A stretch of 64,000 nucleotides of DNA from an uncultured Christensenellaceae bacterium (GTDB lineage: Bacteria > Bacillota > Clostridia > Christensenellales > CAG-314), in contig CAJUIZ010000003.1 of NCBI GenBank assembly GCA_910586625.1, positions 1 through 64,000 of the forward strand, in the 5' to 3' direction. The translations under genes were made by a program, and so were the position numbers. Positions 49,316 through 58,709 of the stretch are shown one piece after another. The notes beneath the pieces are model-generated. The model made no database searches, had not been told where the DNA came from, and was given only the letters and a program-made list of their open reading frames with translations. How positions within the stretch are numbered: the first letter of the stretch is position 1; each line of letters starts with the position of its first letter.

Positions 49316-51127
49316 ATGAAGAAATTATTCGGCATTATATTATGTTTGACAATAGCGGTATCCTGCTTGGCGGGAGCGACGTATACTGCGTACGCCGTTA
49401 CGGCGGACGAAGAAACGGTACACTTCGTCAATCCGACCGCTATGACGATTGTGGGAAATTATTTGTACGTGGCGGATAACGTGGAAGAAAACAAATGCGC
49501 TATACTTATATTCGACATATCGCGCGAAACGCCGACGCAGGCGGGAACATACGAATTGGACGGTACCGTTACGAACCTGTCCGATAACGGAACCGATCTG
49601 CTGTACGCCGTGAAGAAAAACGGCATTACGGAATTGAAAATTACGAGCGGAACGGCGCTTAACGTAAAGAATACGTACGACGAAGGCTTTACCGAAAGTA
49701 TTGTAGACGCGGCGTACGGCAAAAACGTCGGAACGTCTCCCGAAAACACTCTGTACGTTTACACCGCAACTCAAATGCTAAGATACGACGGCGCAAAATT
49801 CCAGCAATTTGCCAACATTAACAAATTAACCGATACCAAGGGCTGCGTATTCTCGGGGGATTATCTGTACTACCTGTACGGGCGCAGCTGCAAACGTTTC
49901 AGCTATGCGACCTTCGGCGACGACGAAAATTTCGAAAGCAATTTAGAGCTTGCGGGGCTTACGCCCAAAGGTATAACCATTGTTGACGGCAGCATAGTTT
50001 TGTACGACGACCATAACGTTTACGCCGTAAACCAAACCGGCGTTAAATACGGGCTGATACCGCTTATATTGAATTACGACAAAACTTCGATATCGGACGC
50101 GGCTTCGGCGGGCGACAAACTGTTTTTGCTCAACGGCGACCATAAAATAGACATATTTTCAAAAAGCGCGGAAAACGACACCTACGTTTACTCCGACGCT
50201 ACAATAGGCAGCGACGTCGTAAGCAAAAACGTACCGACGGAATATACCGACTTTACATTAGTTAAGTCCAAGGGCTACCCCACCAATATCGTTTACAAAA
50301 CGAAGGAGCAAACGAGCGTACCCGAGCTTATAGACCACGCCGACGAATATATCGTATTGGGCTACGAGGGGGACGAGAACAGCGGCTATTACTACGTTTT
50401 GACGGGCGGCAAATTCGGCTGGGTAAAGAAGAGTCAGGCTGCTGCGACGGTAGAGACCGACGCAAAGCTGCAAATTGCCGACTTGAAGTTGGATAACGGT
50501 CAAGTGGGATACGTCACAAAATTCAACTCGTTAGGCGCGGTTACCGTAAGGCAGACGCCAAACTACGACAGCCCGAAAACCACCTTTACGCAGACGGCTT
50601 CATCGATGAAGGAGGTTAAACTGCTTAAACGCTTTACCGAGACTGCCGCCGATAACACGTACGAATGGTACTGGGTGGAATACGACGAAGGACAGCGCGG
50701 TTTTGTAGAGCGCGCGGCGCTTGGGAACTTCCGCGTGAAGCCCACAACGGAAGATATAGTACCGTTAGGCGACAGAAAGATAAATTCCACATTGTTCGAA
50801 GCCGTTACGTTATACGCCGACAAAGGAATGGCAGAAACCGACGTTGTATACGACGAACAGGAGAATCTAATCAAATTGTATTCGGGCGACCGCGTAACCG
50901 TAATAAGCGAAGAAGACGGCGCGTCTTTCATTATGCGCCAAAGATCCGACGGCACGCGCGACTTCGGCTGGATAGCTACGGACAGACTGATAGGCGTTCA
51001 CAGCATAACCACCAACGCCATAGTAGGACTGTCCCTGTTGGCGTTTGCCGTTGCTTTGACAGTGACGTTGCTCGTAATATTTCTCAAACGCAAAAAACGC
51101 TTAAAAAACGTTACGAACGATAATTAA
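49316..51127 (+). CDS. Large exported membrane protein with SH3-like domains
   Basis: 603 aa. Signal peptide (LFGIILCLTIAVSCLAGATYTAYA), a long beta-propeller-like exported part (repeats such as VGNYLYVADNVEENKCAILIFDIS), SH3-like segments (FGWVKKSQ; GYVTKFNSLGAVTVRQTPNYDSPK; YEWYWVEYDEGQRGFVERAALG), and a C-terminal transmembrane helix (VGLSLLAFAVALTVTLLVIFL) with a basic tail. The SH3-like parts usually bind peptidoglycan. It is convergent with the SSB-like gene, separated by a perfect palindromic terminator. Confidence 0.65.
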   Translation: MKKLFGIILCLTIAVSCLAGATYTAYAVTADEETVHFVNPTAMTIVGNYLYVADNVEENKCAILIFDISRETPTQAGTYELDGTVTNLSDNGTDLLYAVKKNGITELKITSGTALNVKNTYDEGFTESIVDAAYGKNVGTSPENTLYVYTATQMLRYDGAKFQQFANINKLTDTKGCVFSGDYLYYLYGRSCKRFSYATFGDDENFESNLELAGLTPKGITIVDGSIVLYDDHNVYAVNQTGVKYGLIPLILNYDKTSISDAASAGDKLFLLNGDHKIDIFSKSAENDTYVYSDATIGSDVVSKNVPTEYTDFTLVKSKGYPTNIVYKTKEQTSVPELIDHADEYIVLGYEGDENSGYYYVLTGGKFGWVKKSQAAATVETDAKLQIADLKLDNGQVGYVTKFNSLGAVTVRQTPNYDSPKTTFTQTASSMKEVKLLKRFTETAADNTYEWYWVEYDEGQRGFVERAALGNFRVKPTTEDIVPLGDRKINSTLFEAVTLYADKGMAETDVVYDEQENLIKLYSGDRVTVISEEDGASFIMRQRSDGTRDFGWIATDRLIGVHSITTNAIVGLSLLAFAVALTVTLLVIFLKRKKRLKNVTNDN

Positions 51128-51154
51128 GAAGCTTAGATAACAAAGCGAAAATGC

Positions 51155-51180
51155 AAAAGGACGGCAGCTGCCGTCCTTTT
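51155..51180. terminator. Perfect palindromic bidirectional terminator
   Basis: Thirteen bases on each side form a perfect palindrome from 51155 to 51180, with GACGGCAGCTGCCGTC at its centre and A-run/T-run flanks. It lies between the convergent SH3 protein gene and the SSB-like gene. Confidence 0.8.
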
Positions 51181-51196
51181 TATATATCAAGTTGAA

Positions 51197-51838
51197 TTAC
51201 ATTAAAACTTCCAAAGGGCTTTGTTCTTCGTCTACGACGGTAATTTTGCTTACGGACACTTCGTAAGCGGTACGCGTAACAACAGTATCGTCGGAAAGCT
51301 TTTTGTTATAGTTGCGCGACTGAACGCGCCCCGAAATGCTTACGTGTTCGCCCACCGGCAAATTGCCCGCAAAGCGCGCGTTACGTCCCCACACGATGCA
51401 GGGAATGTAGTCGCTCTTGTTATATTGACGGTTCACGGCAATCAACAGGTCGCATATCTCCCTGTTAAACGGGGTGGTACGGTATACGGGCTGTTTGCAT
51501 ACATAGCCCGACAGTTCCATAACATTGGGGTTCTCCGCTTCGTCGTAATCGCATACGTCTCGAACGAATACAGTCAGCATAAGTTTGCTGTGTTCCCCCA
51601 CCACCTTGTTGTAGCTGCGGAACTGTCCCTTGACGCACATTTCCGCGCCGTCGTGAAAGCGGTCGCCCATTAAATGCTCCGATACGGAAACGGGCAGCAC
51701 GTCTTCCATTCCCGAGAGTCTTTTTACCGCCAAGCTCGCTTCGTAAAACTTTTCGCCGAAAACTTCGTGCGAAAAAGTCGGTTCGCCCGTTACTCTACCC
51801 GAAAGAGTAACCGAATTGTTGCTCAAATTCGTATTCAT
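51197..51838 (-). CDS. Two-OB-fold SSB-like protein
   Basis: 213 aa. Two halves of the same plan: SVTLSGRVTGEPTFSHEVFGEKFYEASLAVKR and NVMELSGYVCKQPVYRTTPFNREICDLLIAVNRQ, each with strands that suit an OB fold; the second repeat ends VGEHVSISGRVQSRNY. The pattern is that of single-strand DNA-binding (SSB/PriB-like) proteins, with no acidic tail of the main SSB, so it is a specialised copy. GGAGGAG precedes the ATG. Confidence 0.7.
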   Translation of the reverse strand: MNTNLSNNSVTLSGRVTGEPTFSHEVFGEKFYEASLAVKRLSGMEDVLPVSVSEHLMGDRFHDGAEMCVKGQFRSYNKVVGEHSKLMLTVFVRDVCDYDEAENPNVMELSGYVCKQPVYRTTPFNREICDLLIAVNRQYNKSDYIPCIVWGRNARFAGNLPVGEHVSISGRVQSRNYNKKLSDDTVVTRTAYEVSVSKITVVDEEQSPLEVLM

Positions 51839-51975
51839 ATATATCTCCTCCTACGTTTGCCGAATACTCGTTTATAATTGTGCCTAATAATAATATTTGC
51901 GGTGCGTAATTGCGTCGGTAAAGCTTTTTACCGATACCGACACGTGCGGCGTAACAGCCGCGTCACTCGGCGGCG

Positions 51976-52731
51976 CTATGCGTTGTCCAAAGCCGAATTG
52001 TCTTTGCGCAGTATCTGCTTGCCGCTGTTGTCTACGTAGTAGTTTTCCGTGTAAATCAATTCGCCGATCGTTAAAAATTTCAGATTTTTGAGCTTAGCCG
52101 CTTCGAAAATAAGCGGAAGCGCTTCGACGATATGGTCGCTGTTGTTGTGACAAAGAATTATGTCGCCCGAGTTAGCCTTTTGTACGCGCTCGGCTATCTC
52201 TCTTGCGGACAGACCCTTCCAATCCAAGCTGTCCACGCTCCACTGGATAGTGTACAGCCCCAAGGACGAAGCGGTAGTAAGCAGCTGATTGTTGTAGTCG
52301 CCGAACGGCGGACGGAACAATCTGACGGGCTTACCCGTAATATCGAAGATTTTTTTGCTGCTTACGCTCAGTTCTTCCCTGCACTTGTCCGCCGAAAGTT
52401 TGCTCATCTGCGGATGCGTTGAGCTGTGAGTGCCTATTTCGAAGCCGCGATTGCTGATTTCCGCCACCATTTCGGGATATTTGTCTATCCAAAAACCGAC
52501 AAGAAAAAAAGTGGCTTTTACGCCGTATTCGTCGCATACGTCCATAATCCGCCGCGTTTTATCGGCGCCCCAAGCCGCGTCGAAGCTGATTGCTACGTAA
52601 CCGTCTTGACGGTCTACGCAGTAAATAGGCACTTGCCTTTTGTCGGCGTAAACTTGGGATATTCCGCCTATTCCGCATACAACGGTAACGCAAATAAGCG
52701 TTACGGATATTGCTACGATTGCTTGCTTCAC
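51976..52731 (-). CDS. Polysaccharide deacetylase (NodB/PdaB-like)
   Basis: 251 aa. Signal peptide (AIVAISVTLICVTVVCGIGG), then the NodB core: VAISFDAAWGADKT, FFLVGFWIDKYPE, GFEIGTHSSTHPQMSKLS (metal-binding histidines) and RLFRPPFGDYN. The D-A-A-W-G start is like the sporulation-linked PdaB subgroup. Acts on peptidoglycan or chitin-like sugars outside the membrane. The gap to the next gene (51839-51975) contains a short TCGGTAAA/TTTACCGA hairpin. Confidence 0.85.
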   Translation of the reverse strand: MKQAIVAISVTLICVTVVCGIGGISQVYADKRQVPIYCVDRQDGYVAISFDAAWGADKTRRIMDVCDEYGVKATFFLVGFWIDKYPEMVAEISNRGFEIGTHSSTHPQMSKLSADKCREELSVSSKKIFDITGKPVRLFRPPFGDYNNQLLTTASSLGLYTIQWSVDSLDWKGLSAREIAERVQKANSGDIILCHNNSDHIVEALPLIFEAAKLKNLKFLTIGELIYTENYYVDNSGKQILRKDNSALDNA

Positions 52732-53034
52732 TTACACTCTCCTACGGCTATGCAAGCGTCCGCCACTCGCTTACAGTATAGCACAAAACATACTGTCGAA
52801 TTTTAGCTGTTAAGGTAGATTATTGGGTATTTTTGCAGTATCTACGCGGCGGAAATCAGCGTAACGCGCCGCGATTTTGCACGGCGTATAATTCGACGTT
52901 ATTACTGTAACATATTTATTCGCTTGCAAAATTATGCAGCGGTCGAAAAAATCATCGTGTAAGTTCGCGCCAAAATAGGGGCGATGTCTGTTTCAACGGT
53001 ATATTTACGGCAAAATAGGCAATAATCGAGCATT
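52732..53034. other. Intergenic region without recognisable gene
   Basis: Roughly 300 bp between divergent deacetylase and YetF-like genes. AT-rich in part; I see no convincing promoter pair, RNA or gene. Confidence 0.4.
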
Positions 53035-53727
53035 ATGAGCGATATTGTTAAGGTACTGTTATTTTCCGCGTTATCATACGCGACGCTATTCGTAATTTCC
53101 AAGCTGCTTGGAAAAAAACAGCTTGCCGAGTTGGACTTCATCGACTACGTCACGGGGATATCCATTGGCTCGATAGCCGCCGAAATGGCTACGGAAACGG
53201 ACAAGCCGTTCTACCACTACCTGATTGCCATGGGAATATTCTTCCTGTTCGACATTGCAGTGACGCTGATTGGTCGAACCTGTAACCCCATGAAGCGGTT
53301 TCTGCGCGGCGCGCCGATAATATTGATAAGTCAGGGCGAAATAGACTTCAAAGCGTTGAAAAAAAGCAAAATAGACTTCTACGATCTGTTGGGGCTTGCC
53401 CGCGCCAAAGGGTACTTCGACCTGTCCGAAATAGAATACGCGGTATTCGAAACGGACGGCGAACTGAGCATACTTGCCACCGACCAAGCGCGACAAGTAA
53501 AAAAAGAAGACTTCCCCAACGTTCCGCCGCAGCAGGTGGACCTTACTTCCTACCTTGTTGTAGACGGACAGATTAGCAGCTACGCGTTGTCGCAAATAAA
53601 CAAGGATAAGAAATGGCTTAAACAGCGGCTTCAGGAGCAGGACGCGGAGTTGGACAAAATAATGTACGCCACATACGACGATAAAACGCAGAAACTGACC
53701 GTAGTAAATAAAAAAAGCTTAAGCTGA
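53035..53727 (+). CDS. YetF/DUF421 family membrane protein
   Basis: 230 aa. Three N-terminal transmembrane segments (LLFSALSYATLFVISKLLG, IDYVTGISIGSIAAEMA, YLIAMGIFFLFDIAVTLI), the QLAELDFIDYVTGISIGSIAA motif, and a cytoplasmic YetF domain (APIILISQGEIDFKALKKSKIDFYDLLGLARAKGYFDLSEIEYAVFETDGELSIL). Family members occur in spore and stress contexts; function is unresolved. The ribosome site is weak. Confidence 0.8.
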   Translation: MSDIVKVLLFSALSYATLFVISKLLGKKQLAELDFIDYVTGISIGSIAAEMATETDKPFYHYLIAMGIFFLFDIAVTLIGRTCNPMKRFLRGAPIILISQGEIDFKALKKSKIDFYDLLGLARAKGYFDLSEIEYAVFETDGELSILATDQARQVKKEDFPNVPPQQVDLTSYLVVDGQISSYALSQINKDKKWLKQRLQEQDAELDKIMYATYDDKTQKLTVVNKKSLS

Positions 53728-53778
53728 AACTCGCTTACGCCTTAATAAAATATTGAAGAAAAAATATATATCAATGCA

Positions 53779-53825
53779 AAAAACCGTCCCGAACGCAGTA
53801 AAGCGCGGGACGGTTTTAATTTTTG
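53779..53825. terminator. Rho-independent terminator
   Basis: AAAACCGTCCCG and CGGGACGGTTTT with flanking T-run, between the YetF-like gene and the convergent DegV gene. Confidence 0.75.
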
Positions 53826-53836
53826 TAAGTAATCGG

Positions 53837-54700
53837 TCAGTCGGCAGCTTCGCCGTTATCGTTGATAAACAGAATTCCTATCGTGTTGGCTCCGCAATGG
53901 GTGGTTACGGTGCAGCCCGCGGTCGTTTCCAATATCTCGTCGAAAATCCCCCAAGAGCGGACGATTTCCGTCACCTTCTCCGTCAAGCCGTCGTCCATCT
54001 TGGTGTGAGTGACAAAGCAGCGGGTTTTATCGGGAGCGGTACAGTTGCTCTTGACCCACTCGGCATATTTTTCGATACAGCGTTTGTAGCGTCCCATAGG
54101 CTTGGACGCGATGCCCATACGCCCGTCCTTGACTTCGATTACAGGCTTGATTTGCAGCAGATTAGCACCCAAATACGCCAACGACGAACAGCGACCGCCC
54201 TTATACAGAAACTCCAACGTATCTATTATAAAGGAAGCGCGCACCGCTCCCGCGCGGGAACGCGAGCGCTTGGCGATATCCAAAGCGTCCATACCGCGAG
54301 CCGCCATATCGCAGGCATCCAACACCAACAAACCCGTGCCCGTAGAAAGATTGCGGCTGTCCACAACGTAAACGCCGGAAAGCTCCTGCGAAGCGAGCAT
54401 AGCGTTATCAAAGGAGCCTGACATATCGGCGGAAATATCGTAATGCACTACCGCGTCGTAGCCGTCGTCCAAAAACGACTTGAAAAAATCGCGGTATTCT
54501 TCGCTGCTGCGCGCGCCCGAACGCGGAAGCTTCTTCGCCGAAGCGTAGTAAGCGTAAATGTCCGACGGCTGAATCGTAACGCCGTCGAGACAGTCATTGT
54601 CCCCCAAAGCTACGTGCAGCGGCATAATGCCTATGTCGTATTTTTCTATCAATTCCTTGGATAAGTCGCAAGTGCTGTCTGCTGTAATTTTGATTTTCAT
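53837..54700 (-). CDS. degV: DegV family fatty-acid-binding protein
   Basis: 287 aa, MKIKITADSTCDLSKELIEKYDIGIMPLHV, with TSSQSSxxGS-like segments replaced by LPRSGARSSEEY and GSFDNAMLAS typical of DegV. The family holds one fatty acid in a cleft and is thought to support phospholipid synthesis by kinase FakA. The GAAGG ribosome site is present. Alone in its orientation, with cysE about 70 bp upstream. Confidence 0.85.
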   Translation of the reverse strand: MKIKITADSTCDLSKELIEKYDIGIMPLHVALGDNDCLDGVTIQPSDIYAYYASAKKLPRSGARSSEEYRDFFKSFLDDGYDAVVHYDISADMSGSFDNAMLASQELSGVYVVDSRNLSTGTGLLVLDACDMAARGMDALDIAKRSRSRAGAVRASFIIDTLEFLYKGGRCSSLAYLGANLLQIKPVIEVKDGRMGIASKPMGRYKRCIEKYAEWVKSNCTAPDKTRCFVTHTKMDDGLTEKVTEIVRSWGIFDEILETTAGCTVTTHCGANTIGILFINDNGEAAD

Positions 54701-54771
54701 AAAAACCTTCTTCGTAATACTTTGATGTAATAATTATGTCACAGTATGCCTAAAACAAACTGAATTTACCG

Positions 54772-55350
54772 TTATTGTCCCATAAGTCCGCAAGCGGAGC
54801 CGTCGCAAGAGCCGCAAACCGATTGAGAGTCGGACTTGCAACCATCAGGATAAATTATACGCCCTACTCCAACCACCGTGCAGTTGTCGGGAACGTCCTT
54901 TAATACCGTGGAATTTGCCCCCACCTTGACGTTGTTGCCTATCGTGATGTTGCCTAAAATTTTGGCGCCGGCGCCGACGATAACGTTATTTTTAAGCGTA
55001 GGATGACGCTTGTTGCACTCCTTGCCGGTGCCGCCCAAAGTAGCGTTTTGGTAAATAGTACAATTGTCGCCTATAACGGACGTTTCGCCTATTACCACGC
55101 CCGCGCCGTGGTCGATAAACAGGTTTTTGCCTATTTGCGCGCCCGGGTGAATCTCGATGCCCGTACTGCGACGTACGATTTGAGAAATGCATCGGGCGAC
55201 AAACTTGAATTTTATTCTGTAAAAGAACCTCGCCACCCTGTGCCAGATTACGGCGTGAACCCCCGGGTACAGCAGAAATATTTCCAATGCGCTGCGAGCG
55301 GACGGATCGCGCTGCTTGACGGAAGCGAAAAAACCGACCCTTTTGCTCAT
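54772..55350 (-). CDS. cysE: Serine O-acetyltransferase
   Basis: 192 aa. Hexapeptide repeats (IEIHPGAQIGKNLFIDHGAGVVIGETSVIGDNCTIYQNATLGGTG), catalytic His in FIDHG, and a cysteine-rich end (CKSDSQSVCGSCDGSACG) that is an unusual extension. Makes O-acetylserine for cysteine biosynthesis. Its start shares one base with the stop of the preceding gene, so the two are coupled. Confidence 0.9.
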   Translation of the reverse strand: MSKRVGFFASVKQRDPSARSALEIFLLYPGVHAVIWHRVARFFYRIKFKFVARCISQIVRRSTGIEIHPGAQIGKNLFIDHGAGVVIGETSVIGDNCTIYQNATLGGTGKECNKRHPTLKNNVIVGAGAKILGNITIGNNVKVGANSTVLKDVPDNCTVVGVGRIIYPDGCKSDSQSVCGSCDGSACGLMGQ

Positions 55351-56102
55351 CAGAAGGACAGATCGTTGACAATACCCGATATCTCGGCGAGCTTGTCGGC
55401 TACAACGGCAAATTCCTTGACGGCATTTTTATACGCCAACCAGGATATGCGCAGAATTTTGGGATTTTTGAGATAAAACGCGTTGACCAAATACTCGCTT
55501 GCGCAAGCTACTTCGTCCGCGGAGCCTGCGGGCAGGTCTTGGTCGATGAGAATAAGACGTATTTCTTCCATCAAGGTAAACACAGCCGCCATCACGCCTG
55601 TTTCGACGTAAATTTTTTCCGCGGCGAAATACTCCTGCGCTTGGCGCAGGTACTCGGCATTGAGACTGTCGGGGTCGATGGAACGCAAAATATTCTCGCC
55701 TGCCGCCTTGTAGGGTTTTAGCACTTCGCTAACAAAGCGCGCGTAGGACGCATCGGCGTTTTCCGCGTTGTAGTATTCGCGCAGGAAATCAAGTATATTG
55801 CGTCTGCCGCTGTCTACTTCCGTAAGCAGACAGGTTACGAACGCGAACATACGGTTGCGGTCCGTGGGTAATTTGAGCCTGTTTTCCGTTACGCCGTCCA
55901 CGCTCGTCCAAGTGACGCGCGCGCGTGAAAACTCCGTGGAATAGGACATAACCTTGACCGTTTCCGACAGAGTACGGCATAACGTCGGCGACGTAGCCAC
56001 GCTTTTTAGAACCGTGGCTATATGCTTGTCGATGAGAATGAGCTTCCCTTCGATAAGCCTGTTGACGCTGCTTGTAAAAAACGCAAGTTCGTTAGTGTTC
56101 AT
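55350..56102 (-). CDS. Hypothetical protein coupled to cysE
   Basis: 250 aa, largely helical (NIRLIEGKLILIDKHIATVLKSVATSPTLCRTL; FAFVTCLLTEVDSGRRNILDFLREYYNAENADASYARFVSEVL). No domain recognised. The stop/start overlap with cysE suggests joint expression. Function unknown. Confidence 0.6.
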   Translation of the reverse strand: MNTNELAFFTSSVNRLIEGKLILIDKHIATVLKSVATSPTLCRTLSETVKVMSYSTEFSRARVTWTSVDGVTENRLKLPTDRNRMFAFVTCLLTEVDSGRRNILDFLREYYNAENADASYARFVSEVLKPYKAAGENILRSIDPDSLNAEYLRQAQEYFAAEKIYVETGVMAAVFTLMEEIRLILIDQDLPAGSADEVACASEYLVNAFYLKNPKILRISWLAYKNAVKEFAVVADKLAEISGIVNDLSF

Positions 56103-56414
56103 ACCGCTCCTTTCGTCTGTTTTCCCCGTCGATTATCGCCCGTCGGTACTGTATGCGGACAACCGCCGCAAACGGCGCGTAATTACTTATATAAGATAGA
56201 GTATAGCATACGTCGAAAAGTTTTGGAAGTATTTTTGTCAAAAAACATTCAAAACTGTTGTTTTAACCGCGGTTTTGTTGTATAATATTGTTCGCGGTTA
56301 TCAAGCCGATATTTGCTTTTGCCATTAAGCGTATAATTACGATTGCGCGCCGTAATTATTGTATGTAGGCGAATTGCGCTGTATAACGGCGACATTACGA
56401 AAGGGGGTATTTCT

Positions 56415-56951
56415 ATGCAAGCGGGAATTACGCAAGACGGCACGATGAATAAGCTTATACTGCTGTTCGTGTTCGACAAAATGGAAACCGCGCTTACCGA
56501 AGCTACCATTTTGGACTTGTGTAGTTACAAAAACAATTGGATAGATTATACCAACTGCAAGCAAGCGTTATTCGACGTTGTGGACAACGGATTTATTTAC
56601 AAAAGCGCGCCTATGGGCGGCGGAGAAGAACTATACGACTTGACCGCCGAAGGCAGATGGTGTCTCAAAAACTTTTATACCCGTATTCCGTCCAGCGTAC
56701 GTCAGCTTATTGCCGACGACATAAAGAAAAAGCGCATAGATTACCGCAGACGTCAGGATTACGTGGCGACCTACGCCAAATGCCCCGACGGCAGCTACGA
56801 CGTGATACTGAAAATTGTAGAGCCGACCAAAACCACATTGGAAGTGAAACTGAACGTAATGACGCGCAACATAGCCAAATATTTGGAACGCAGCTGGCAG
56901 GAAAAAGCCCCTACCGTTTACAGCAAGATTTCCGAAACGTTGATAGACTGA
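56415..56951 (+). CDS. DUF4364 family protein
   Basis: 178 aa from ATG 56415, chosen because AAGGGGG lies 7 nt upstream. Winged-helix-like N terminus (NKLILLFVFDKMETALTEATILDLCSYKNNWIDYTNCKQALFDVVDNGFI) and a C-terminal region with LTAEGRWCLKNFYTRIP. This pattern matches DUF4364 of clostridial bacteria, likely transcription regulators. Stands alone. Confidence 0.75.
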   Translation: MQAGITQDGTMNKLILLFVFDKMETALTEATILDLCSYKNNWIDYTNCKQALFDVVDNGFIYKSAPMGGGEELYDLTAEGRWCLKNFYTRIPSSVRQLIADDIKKKRIDYRRRQDYVATYAKCPDGSYDVILKIVEPTKTTLEVKLNVMTRNIAKYLERSWQEKAPTVYSKISETLID

Positions 56952-57237
56952 AAGACCGCGCCCGAAAAGAATAAGACGGCGACGGAATATCTTGGACAGG
57001 CAGTCGCTCTATTGTTTTAGAGCGGCTTTAATTATATCGTAAAACAACTATGTTAAACCAAATAAATTATTGTTAAGCTTTTACGATGTAATTAAAACCT
57101 ATTAGCTTCAATTAAACTCAGTTAATTGCTTAATAATAGGTTATCGCCGGACGACGAATACTTGAAATTTGCGTGTATAAAAGTATATTGAAATTTAGCT
57201 CTGTAATGTTTTGGCTGTCGAAATAAAATTGCAAACA

Positions 57238-57274
57238 AAAAACGCTTGACAACGTTACGTTGTCGGGCGTTTTT
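57238..57274. terminator. Rho-independent terminator
   Basis: AAAACGC-TTGACAACG and CGTTGTCGGGCGTTTTT pair around a short loop, 36 bp past the stop of the permease gene at 57310. The rest of 56952-57237 contains only a weak hairpin near 57010. Confidence 0.7.
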
Positions 57275-57309
57275 GCGTTAATATAACCGTTCAAGAATAC
57301 AGTACCGCT

Positions 57310-58083
57310 CTATTTCGGCAAATATGTTACCAGCAAAATTGCCGCGCCCAATACGAGCAGCAACGCGCCGACTACGCGATTGAGAACGGTAGGCTTAGCC
57401 TTGTTGGCTATTTTGGAAGCGACAAACGCGAATACGAGCGTAGACAACACGCAAGTAAGCAGCATAACCCAATCGGGAAAACCGCCTATTACAAAGTGGC
57501 TTACCGCACCCGTAAGAGCGGTAAAGGTCATTATAAACACGCTTGTGCCTACGGCGGTTTTAAGCTCGTACCCCATTACGGTAATAAGCAGCAACAGCAT
57601 CATCATACCGCCGCCCGCGCCCACGAAGCCGCAAATAAAACCCACTGCGCTGCCGCAAATAACCGACTTGATAATCTTGCTTGCGCGGCTTGCCTGCGAC
57701 AGGCTTACTTTGGGTTCCGTTACGGGCTTTACGATAAACTTGATACCGAGAAGCAACGTTACTACGGTGCTTACGCCGCCCATAATGTGCATAGGTACAA
57801 TACTTGCAACCCAGCTGCCGACTACGGTAAAAGCCAATACGCACGCCATCATAATGAGTCCGTTGCGAATATCCAAATGCTTGTTTTTGGCATAGGTTAC
57901 GGAGCTTACCGCGCTCGCCAAAACGTCGCTTGCAAGCGCTATGCCCACCGCTGCGTACGGGTCGACGTTCAAAAAAGCGATAAGCATAGGCGCGATAACC
58001 GCTGCGGCACTCATTCCGGCGAAGCCTGTGCCGAGACCCGCGCCCAAACCCGCGGCTATACAGACGATAATTTTTACAAGCAT
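57310..58083 (-). CDS. TauE/SafE (TSUP) family permease
   Basis: 257 aa with seven to eight hydrophobic segments (IVCIAAGLGAGLGTGFAGMSAA; AVGIALASDVLASAVS; IVPMHIMGGVSTVVTLLLGI; VICGSAVGFICGFVGAGGGMMML; VGALLLVLGAAILLV). Two GLxTGFxGMxxA and GFVGAGGGMM loops are the family signature. Probably moves sulfite, sulfonates or a related anion. Confidence 0.85.
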   Translation of the reverse strand: MLVKIIVCIAAGLGAGLGTGFAGMSAAAVIAPMLIAFLNVDPYAAVGIALASDVLASAVSSVTYAKNKHLDIRNGLIMMACVLAFTVVGSWVASIVPMHIMGGVSTVVTLLLGIKFIVKPVTEPKVSLSQASRASKIIKSVICGSAVGFICGFVGAGGGMMMLLLLITVMGYELKTAVGTSVFIMTFTALTGAVSHFVIGGFPDWVMLLTCVLSTLVFAFVASKIANKAKPTVLNRVVGALLLVLGAAILLVTYLPK

Positions 58084-58336
58084 TGCATTCTCCCGTAGGC
58101 AAATTTTGACATACGATTGTTACAACTTATCATAACAACTTTAACCCAACCTGAAAGTAAACAGCGTTCACAAATAAACGCAGCATAAATAACGAATTTA
58201 TAAAACACGATAAAATTCGATAAATATTACGACGGTAAAAAAATAATTTTAATAATTCCGTACCGAAAACAGCTTAAACAAAGCCTGAAAACAAAAAAAA
58301 GGTAAATAACGCTTGAAATCCGTTATTTACCCATAT

Positions 58337-58419
58337 TGGTGCGAGATGTGAGACTTGAACTCACACGGTCTCCCACACGCCCCTTAAACGTGCGCGTCTG
58401 CCCATTCCGCCAATCTCGC
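58337..58419 (-). tRNA. tRNA-Leu, anticodon most likely AAG
   Basis: The minus strand reads GCGAGAT...ATCTCGC, discriminator A and an encoded CCA, with a long variable arm (GTGGGAGACCGTGTGAG region), as in class II tRNA-Leu. T arm GTGAG-TTCAAGT-CTCAC is complete. The anticodon loop pairs best as TTAAGGG, giving AAG; TAA is the alternative but needs a G-G mismatch closing the loop. Length is 83 nt. Confidence 0.85.
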
Positions 58420-58709
58420 ATAGCTTTTGCCTAACTATAATAAGCGAAACGGACGGATTTGTCAATCGATTTTACTTGGTTTTATACAAAAATATTGGCG
58501 ACCCAAAGCTTTGCAACGTAACAAATCAGAAAAACAGCGGCGCGCTTTTTGTTAAAATAAACTAAAAATATCCGTATCGGCAAAATAACGAAAAAATTTG
58601 CGTATGACGGCTCTTGAAGCGGCGGAAATAAATTAGCAAATACTATTGATATTTCAAGGTGAATGTGATAAAATATAAATTATTCCACAAAATTGGAGAA
58701 CAACCAACT

